Origin: CAZBWE01 sp964581905
Lineage (GTDB): Bacteria > Planctomycetota > Phycisphaerae > Sedimentisphaerales > Anaerobacaceae
Assembly: GCA_964581905.1 (NCBI GenBank)
Contig: CAZOQJ010000082.1
Span: 1 to 10,538 of the forward strand
Length of the DNA stretch: 10,538 bases
Direction of reading: 5' to 3'
Shown here: one piece after another, positions 6,188 through 10,538 of the stretch
How the letters are laid out: each line of letters opens with the position of its first letter
Position numbering within the stretch: position 1 is the stretch's first letter
Program-made: the position numbers and the translations under genes
Notes under the pieces: generated by a model
Seen by the model: the letters and a program-made list of their open reading frames with translations, nothing else
Told to the model about the DNA's origin: nothing
Databases searched by the model: none

Positions 6188-6363
6188 ATTTTGTATCGTA
6201 AATATATACCCCCCTGTGAAAACAGCTTAATTCACGCCAGCAGTATATATCGACCCTCTCAGGATTTAAGTTTTGATAAATGTCCCCAGCTCGATTACTA
6301 TTTGAGATATCAGCTTTACCTGTGACAGTTAATCAAAGCTCTCAATGCCCCCATTTGAGGTTA

Positions 6364-6384
6364 AACTGGTCAAGTCAACCAGTT
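6364..6384. repeat. Inverted repeat AACTGGT / ACCAGTT
   Basis: Perfect 7-bp arms (6364-6370, 6378-6384) around the loop CAAGTCA. It is located mid-way between divergent genes, so it could be an operator or a chance hairpin. Confidence 0.45.
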
Positions 6385-6498
6385 ACTAATCCAGACAATC
6401 AATTTGCGAAACTACAGATAATACCATAAAATATTACAAAGGCCCTATAACATAGCAGCTAATCACCTGTGGTAGTTATCCAGTGTTTACATTTTTTA

Positions 6499-6533
6499 TT
6501 GCCTAAAAAACAGTATGCTCTATTATATAATAG
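6499..6533 (+). promoter_or_regulatory. Candidate promoter and palindrome upstream of lpxK
   Basis: TTGCCT (6499-6504) is followed after 16 bases by TATTAT (6521-6526); an exact TATAAT also sits at 6526-6531. Both -10 candidates are inside the palindrome CTATTATATAATAG (6520-6533). Transcription from here would leave a leader of about 30 bases before the TTG start at 6570. Confidence 0.4.
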
Positions 6534-6553
6534 CCCATTATTGGAACAGTTTG

Positions 6554-6560
6554 AAGGAAG
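6554..6560 (+). promoter_or_regulatory. Ribosome binding site fixing the TTG start of lpxK
   Basis: AAGGAAG, nine bases before TTG 6570. No ATG or GTG lies in frame at a comparable distance, so this site decides the start. Confidence 0.6.
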
Positions 6561-6569
6561 TCCTGTATA

Positions 6570-7715
6570 TTGAATCAATACGATTTTGGACAATTAGTTT
6601 CAGGTCGAAGCACCGGTTTTAAATCGCAGATGCTTAGATTTCCTCTAAGGGTAATTTCGCAAGGTTATAAAGCTGTCGTCATTTTACGGAATTTCTTATA
6701 TTCCAGAGGATGGTTGAAAATATATCATGCAAATGCGATAGTAATAAGCGTCGGTAACATAACAACGGGCGGGACGGGTAAAACTCCATTCGTAATCTGG
6801 CTATGCAAATTTTTACAGCAAAGGAAAATTCACTGTGCCATATTAACCAGAGGTTACAAAACACATACAAAAGGACAAGAGACGAGAGACGAGAGACGAG
6901 AGACGAAAATAGATGAGCCGGCAATGCTCGTTGAAAGTTGCCCGCAAGCCATAGTGATTGTCAATCCGGACCGCGTTGCAGGTGCGAATGAGGCGGTGAA
7001 TAAATTCGACGCAAAAGTCCTGATTATGGACGATGGATTTCAACATCGCAGATTAGCAAGAGACTTCGACATTATAACAATCGATGCGACTCGGCCTTTC
7101 GGTTACGGCAAGCTGCTACCGGCAGGGCTATTAAGAGAGCCGGTCGATTCTTTGAAACGAGCTGATGTTATCGTGATTACAAGAAGCGACCAGGTGACTG
7201 GAGAAGAGCTAATCAAGCTCGAAAAAAAACTGCTATCGATAAATAATAATATGATAATAGTAAAAGCAATACATTCGCCCGTTTGTGCAAAGACCACAGA
7301 TAATAAAGAAATCAGCATTAAAGAACTAAAGGGCAAAAAAATATTCGCTTTTTGCGGCATAGGTAATCCGGATGCTTTTTTGAATACAATAAAGGACTTC
7401 GGAGCCAATCCAGCCGGTGTAAAAATCTATGATGACCACTATCACTACGCTAACAAAGATACCGCCGATATCCGCAAAAAAGCCATGAACCTTAAGGCAG
7501 ATTTAATACTGACAACGCAGAAAGACTGGAGCAAAATCATTGGCAATTTTCGATTCCGCCAGACGGACGGCGGACAAGTTTCGATTTCCGACTTCCAACC
7601 GCCAATACCATTTGCATACCTGGCAGTTGAGTTAAAAATAATCAGCGGGGAAGACAGAATAACAAGCTTGATTAAAGATTGCTTTACGGGTAGAATTCAC
7701 CCCCTGAGAAGGTAA
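6570..7715 (+). CDS. lpxK: Tetraacyldisaccharide 4'-kinase (lipid A 4'-kinase)
   Basis: Transfers phosphate from ATP to the 4' position of tetraacyldisaccharide 1-phosphate, giving lipid IVA, at the inner face of the cytoplasmic membrane. It has 381 residues. Key motifs: P-loop VGNITTGGTGKTP (61-73), LTRGYK (92-97), IMDDGFQHRRLARD (152-165), RPFGYGKLLPAGLLREP (175-191), DDHYHY (288-293) and LTTQKDWSK (314-322). A hydrophobic segment near residues 24-44 fits membrane association. The start is TTG, supported by AAGGAAG nine bases upstream. Residues 104-112 are encoded by four perfect GAGACGA heptamers, in a loop just before the conserved DEP. A second low-complexity patch (about 328-345) separates TTQKDWSKI from the final strand AYLAVEL and is longer than I expect. 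First gene of the cluster; hldE follows after 10 bases. Confidence 0.94.
   Translation: MNQYDFGQLVSGRSTGFKSQMLRFPLRVISQGYKAVVILRNFLYSRGWLKIYHANAIVISVGNITTGGTGKTPFVIWLCKFLQQRKIHCAILTRGYKTHTKGQETRDERRETKIDEPAMLVESCPQAIVIVNPDRVAGANEAVNKFDAKVLIMDDGFQHRRLARDFDIITIDATRPFGYGKLLPAGLLREPVDSLKRADVIVITRSDQVTGEELIKLEKKLLSINNNMIIVKAIHSPVCAKTTDNKEISIKELKGKKIFAFCGIGNPDAFLNTIKDFGANPAGVKIYDDHYHYANKDTADIRKKAMNLKADLILTTQKDWSKIIGNFRFRQTDGGQVSISDFQPPIPFAYLAVELKIISGEDRITSLIKDCFTGRIHPLRR
6879..6906 (+). repeat. Four perfect GAGACGA heptamers inside lpxK
   Basis: Units at 6879-6885, 6886-6892, 6893-6899 and 6900-6906 are identical. They are translated as ETRDERRET. The unit length is not a multiple of three, so gain or loss of one or two units would shift the lpxK frame, while three would preserve it. 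Confidence 0.95.
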
Positions 7716-7725
7716 ATAACCCAAA

Positions 7726-9210
7726 ATGTACGAAAAACTGCTAAAAACTGCAAAGAACCTTGGCTCGCCGAAAGTGCTGGTCGCAGGCGACTTTATGCTC
7801 GATGTCTATATCTACGGTGATGCATTGAGAATAAGCCCGGAAGCACCTGTGCCTGTGCTGAAAGTCTGTAGAACTGAGTATACTTGCGGTGGGGCGGGGT
7901 CCGTAGCTGCGGACTTATCTGCCCTGGGTGCAGTACCTATTTGCCTGGGTGTTATCGGAGACGACCTAAACGGTGAAATCCTTATGGATAAGCTGACAGA
8001 AATCGGGGCTGATATCACCGGATTACTCGCCGTGGCAGACAGGCCTACTATCAACAAACAAAGACTTATCGGTCTGGCACAACATCGTCATCGACAACAA
8101 TTAATAAGAATGGACCAGGAATCCACAGAGCCACTTTCTGATGAACAATATGAAAAGATTTTACACACTTACAAAGAAAAACTAAAACAAGTCAATGTCG
8201 TCTGTCTGCAGGATTATAACAAGGGCTTACTGAGCTCATCGCTTTGTAAGCAGATGATACAATTAGCAACGCAAGCAAACAAAAAGGTTCTCGTTGACCC
8301 TTCACTTACCAGTGACTATTCAAAATATATCAGCGCCACGGTTATTACGCCAAACCGTAAAGAGGCCTCTGCAACTGTCGGTTTTGAGATAAAAACAGAA
8401 AACGATGCAGCCAAAGCAGCTAAGAAACTTGCCAATAAATTAAAGCTCAATGCCATAGTGATTACTCTCGATAAGGAAGGTGCATACCTTAAAACAAGCG
8501 AGGTAAGTGAGCTAATACCGACCCGGCCGCGCAGCGTTTACGACGTTAGCGGAGCCGGCGACGTGGTTCTGGCAACGCTTGCGGCAACTTTAGCCTCGGG
8601 CTGTGATTATAAAACGGCTGTGCAACTATCCAATATCGCCGGCGGGATTGAAGTGGAAAAATTCGGCACCGCAACGGTAACAATTGAAGAGATTGTCAAC
8701 GAAATCACCGGCCAAAATCAGGATATAATCGGCAAGATACGTGAAATTGACAGTTTAGCTGATGAGCTTGACTGGCACCACAAGCAAAAAAAGATAGTGG
8801 TCTTTACCAACGGCTGTTTTGATGTCATCCATAGAGGACATATCGAGTTTCTGAAATTCTGCAAATCGCAGGGAGACATAATAGTAGTCGGTCTGAACAG
8901 TGACAGCTCGGTAAAAACAATCAAAGGACCCGACCGCCCAATAAATAGTCAGCACGACAGGAGCGCTGTTCTTGCTGCGCTGGATACGGTCGACTACATC
9001 GCCATTTTCGATGAGCCGACACCGCTGAACATAATAAAAAAGGTAAAGCCGGATGTATTAGTAAAAGGACGGGACTGGGCAGATAAAGGTGTCGTCGGTC
9101 AAGAGTTTGTCGAATCTTACGGCGGCAAGGTTGTTCTTGCACCACTGGTTGAGGGCAAAAGCTCAACCGCAACGATAGAAAAAATGAAGGCACTGGAAAG
9201 AAAATCCTGA
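7726..9210 (+). CDS. hldE: Bifunctional heptose 7-phosphate kinase / heptose 1-phosphate adenylyltransferase
   Basis: Two steps of ADP-heptose synthesis in one cytoplasmic protein of 494 residues (E. coli HldE has 477). Residues about 13-328 are a PfkB-type sugar kinase: VAGDFMLDVYIYG (19-31), GGAGSVAADLSALG (55-68), the DxNKG-like LQDYNKG (161-167), TPNRKE (208-213) and the catalytic signature DVSGAGD with base D279. It phosphorylates D-glycero-D-manno-heptose 7-phosphate at C1. Residues about 355-490 are a cytidylyltransferase-fold domain: FTNGCFDVIHRGH with the H369-x-x-H372 nucleotide motif, VGLNSDSSV and the TATIEK near the end; it adds AMP to the 1-phosphate. ATG 7726 starts 10 bases after lpxK with GAGAAGG 13 bases upstream, a rather long spacer. 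It overlaps gmhA by one base (TGATG), implying translational coupling. Confidence 0.96.
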   Translation: MYEKLLKTAKNLGSPKVLVAGDFMLDVYIYGDALRISPEAPVPVLKVCRTEYTCGGAGSVAADLSALGAVPICLGVIGDDLNGEILMDKLTEIGADITGLLAVADRPTINKQRLIGLAQHRHRQQLIRMDQESTEPLSDEQYEKILHTYKEKLKQVNVVCLQDYNKGLLSSSLCKQMIQLATQANKKVLVDPSLTSDYSKYISATVITPNRKEASATVGFEIKTENDAAKAAKKLANKLKLNAIVITLDKEGAYLKTSEVSELIPTRPRSVYDVSGAGDVVLATLAATLASGCDYKTAVQLSNIAGGIEVEKFGTATVTIEEIVNEITGQNQDIIGKIREIDSLADELDWHHKQKKIVVFTNGCFDVIHRGHIEFLKFCKSQGDIIVVGLNSDSSVKTIKGPDRPINSQHDRSAVLAALDTVDYIAIFDEPTPLNIIKKVKPDVLVKGRDWADKGVVGQEFVESYGGKVVLAPLVEGKSSTATIEKMKALERKS

Positions 9211-9803
9211 TGGATGAGGACATCAAGAAACAGATTACAGAAGCGATAGAAACGCACAAGAAACTTCTCACTGAACTTGAGGTAAGCGGCGTTGAGACAA
9301 TTGCCGCTGCAGCCGATGCGATAACAAAAACGTTAAAGCAGGGCGGAAGAGTTTATATTTGCGGCAACGGAGGCTCGGCAGCGGATGCTCAACACATAGC
9401 TGGTGAACTTGTAGGCAGATTCGAAAAAGAACGAAAGGCACTTCCGGCAATTGCTCTAACGACCAATACATCTATTATAACGTCGATTTCCAATGATTAC
9501 AGCTACGAGAGTGTGTTCGTCAGACAGGTTGAAGCGATGGTTAGGGAAGGTGACATTTTCTGGGGCATTTCTACCAGCGGAACATCGGCAAATGTCATTA
9601 AGGCCGCTGAATTGGCTAAAGAAAAAGGCGCCTGCGTGCTGGCCTTTACCGGCAAAGCAAATAGCAAGCTCCAGCAAATTGCAGATATTTGTTTCTGTGC
9701 CGATAGCAATTCAACCGCCCGCAGTCAGGAGATTCATCAATTGGCTTACCACATAATCTGTAAGCTTGTGGAACAAAGCTTTTGCGAAGAATTAAAGAAG
9801 TAA
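9210..9803 (+). CDS. gmhA: Phosphoheptose isomerase (sedoheptulose 7-phosphate isomerase)
   Basis: First committed step of heptose synthesis: sedoheptulose 7-phosphate to D-glycero-D-manno-heptose 7-phosphate; cytoplasmic, tetrameric in the family. The 197-residue SIS-domain protein matches the usual length. Visible motifs: ICGNGGSAADAQH (50-62), GISTSGTSANV (119-129) and SQEIHQLAYH (172-181). The family's metal ligands are all present: H62 and E66 in QHIAGEL, Q173 and H181. The common SGNS sequence is SGTS here, a mild variation. The start ATG 9210 shares its A with the hldE stop codon, so it relies at least partly on coupling (a weak TGGAAAG lies upstream). gmhB begins 12 bases after its stop. 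Confidence 0.96.
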   Translation: MDEDIKKQITEAIETHKKLLTELEVSGVETIAAAADAITKTLKQGGRVYICGNGGSAADAQHIAGELVGRFEKERKALPAIALTTNTSIITSISNDYSYESVFVRQVEAMVREGDIFWGISTSGTSANVIKAAELAKEKGACVLAFTGKANSKLQQIADICFCADSNSTARSQEIHQLAYHIICKLVEQSFCEELKK

Positions 9804-9815
9804 CAAATTGTGATT

Positions 9816-10538
9816 ATGCCTAATAAAGCGATATTTCTGGATCGTGACGATACTTTGATTGAGGACCCCGGCTATATCAATAACCCGAAGCAGGTAAAGC
9901 TGGTGGATGGCGCTGCAGAAGCACTTATCGAATTCGGCGCTATGGGATATAAGTTAGTCGTTGTCTCTAATCAATCGGCTGTTGCCCGTGGAATCGTTAC
10001 CGAGAAGGTCCTTGGTGAAATACATAATCGCTTAAAGCAACTGCTCGCCGAAAAAGGAGCTTATTTAGATAAGATTTATTACTGCCCTTACCATTCCGAA
10101 GGGTCTGTAGCAAAATATCGCAAGGAAAGTGACTTTAGAAAACCAAATCCCGGAATGCTACTGGAAGCTGCCGAAGAGATGGATATCGACCTTGAACAAT
10201 CCTGGATGATTGGAAACAGCAACCATGATATTGAAGCCGGTCTGCGAGCCGGCTGTAAAACTATCCTGATAAGCCGCCCTCTGCATTACGAACAACCTAA
10301 ACCGGGTGAGCCGAAGCCGGACTACAAAGCGATAAATATAAAAGAGGCGGTAAATATAGTAAAACAATATCACCGTACGTCCGACAGATGCGTGACACAG
10401 CCATCGGTACTAACAGAGCAAACTCAACCAGTGGTGAGCAAAGTCGAACCACCGATAGTACAGGTCGAAGAACGATTCGACTCCGCTCACCATGGACAAG
10501 CAAATCAACCAGAGCCAACAAAAGCACCCCCCTTCTTG
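9816..10538 (+). CDS. gmhB: D-glycero-D-manno-heptose 1,7-bisphosphate 7-phosphatase, 3' end missing
   Basis: Removes the 7-phosphate between the two HldE reactions. The reading frame stays open to the window end (241 codons seen). The HAD-type phosphatase occupies about 1-185: nucleophile D9 and D11 in FLDRDDT, VVSNQSAVARG (49-59), YYCPYH (88-93), RKPNPGM (108-114) and WMIGNSNHDIEAG (130-142). Two departures from E. coli GmhB: N134 replaces a Mg-binding Asp, and three of four zinc ligands are absent (Y92, S105 and F107 stand there). E. coli GmhB is about 190 residues; here a Gln/Pro/Glu-rich extension follows from about 186 and carries an in-frame dispersed repeat. The start could also be GTG 9810, two codons earlier in frame and better spaced from AAGAAG. 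Position in the cluster supports the function. Confidence 0.9.
   Translation, partial: MPNKAIFLDRDDTLIEDPGYINNPKQVKLVDGAAEALIEFGAMGYKLVVVSNQSAVARGIVTEKVLGEIHNRLKQLLAEKGAYLDKIYYCPYHSEGSVAKYRKESDFRKPNPGMLLEAAEEMDIDLEQSWMIGNSNHDIEAGLRAGCKTILISRPLHYEQPKPGEPKPDYKAINIKEAVNIVKQYHRTSDRCVTQPSVLTEQTQPVVSKVEPPIVQVEERFDSAHHGQANQPEPTKAPPFL
10427..10502. repeat. Dispersed hairpin element with inverted second arm, inside gmhB
   Basis: GTGGT (10431-10435) and ACCAC (10448-10452) frame GAGCAAAGTCGA, matching the intergenic copy at 1123-1144 in length and flanks. A second, inverted copy of the core follows at 10474-10491; reverse-complemented it matches 10433-10450 at 15 of 18 positions. The whole forms a larger imperfect inverted repeat with a 23-base centre, ending in CATGGACAAGCA. 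It is translated in frame as part of the GmhB extension. Confidence 0.75.

Larger units (their letters stand above)
6188..6569. other. Divergent intergenic region between kinase and lpxK
   Basis: These 382 bp are A+T-rich with no credible ORF. They hold a 7-bp-stem hairpin (6364-6384), a 14-bp perfect palindrome CTATTATATAATAG (6520-6533) that overlaps a TATAAT box, and the lpxK ribosome binding site. On the minus side a TATATATTTA stretch lies close to the kinase start, which could make a short or nearly absent leader. No riboswitch or small RNA is recognised. Confidence 0.7.

Noticed and set aside
6460..6480. Further copy of the dispersed hairpin (ACCTGTGGTAG)
   Set aside because: Only about nine bases match and the GTCGAACCAC half is missing; chance similarity is likely.
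7726..9210. Two separate genes (hldA and hldC type)
   Set aside because: The kinase and adenylyltransferase domains are in one uninterrupted frame of 494 codons with a normal linker.

Overview
The window looks like a chromosomal segment from a Gram-negative-type (diderm) bacterium. My best guess is a planctomycete of the Phycisphaerae group. That rests on recognition, not a search: the first ORF belongs to a short-protein family I associate with that group (N-terminal KSTGPRT..GKA..SQN..RHGL pattern), and the intergenic DNA carries CAAACCCAAT-type tandem repeats, heptamer arrays and GTGGTGAG...TCGAACCAC hairpins of a style I associate with those genomes. A lipid A / heptose gene cluster shows an outer membrane with LPS-like glycolipid.

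Layout. 1-134: heptamer array and the tail of a possible dispersed repeat. 135-767 (+): unknown protein. 768-1172: repeat-rich non-coding DNA (perfect 10-bp-stem hairpin, 32-bp tandem duplication, dispersed hairpin). 1173-2267 (-): PhoA-family alkaline phosphatase lipoprotein. 2466-3545 (+): isocitrate dehydrogenase with NADP-type cofactor residues. 3575-6187 (-): a two-component locus, in transcription order a membrane CHASE8-like/HAMP histidine kinase followed by two paralogous single-domain Rcp1-like response regulators. 6188-6569: divergent regulatory gap. 6570-10538 (+): a tight cluster lpxK - hldE - gmhA - gmhB, the last running off the window.

How it works together. gmhA, hldE and gmhB encode the steps from sedoheptulose 7-phosphate to ADP-D-glycero-beta-D-manno-heptose; only the epimerase hldD is not seen. 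lpxK makes lipid IVA, the membrane anchor on which the heptose core is built. The kinase and its two CheY-like regulators form a signalling unit without a DNA-binding output in view.

Most notable: (a) the two regulators arose by a roughly 600-bp tandem duplication that also copied the 3' end of the kinase gene, leaving a 96-bp kinase fossil between them; (b) each regulator carries a partial second copy of its own receiver N-terminus; (c) lpxK contains four perfect GAGACGA heptamers in its coding sequence, so a change of one unit would shift the frame; (d) a dispersed hairpin element present between genes at 1123-1144 also occurs in frame inside the C-terminal extension of gmhB; (e) GmhB lacks the usual zinc ligands and has Asn in place of a metal-binding Asp. 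I see no tRNA, rRNA, CRISPR array, transposase or recognised riboswitch.
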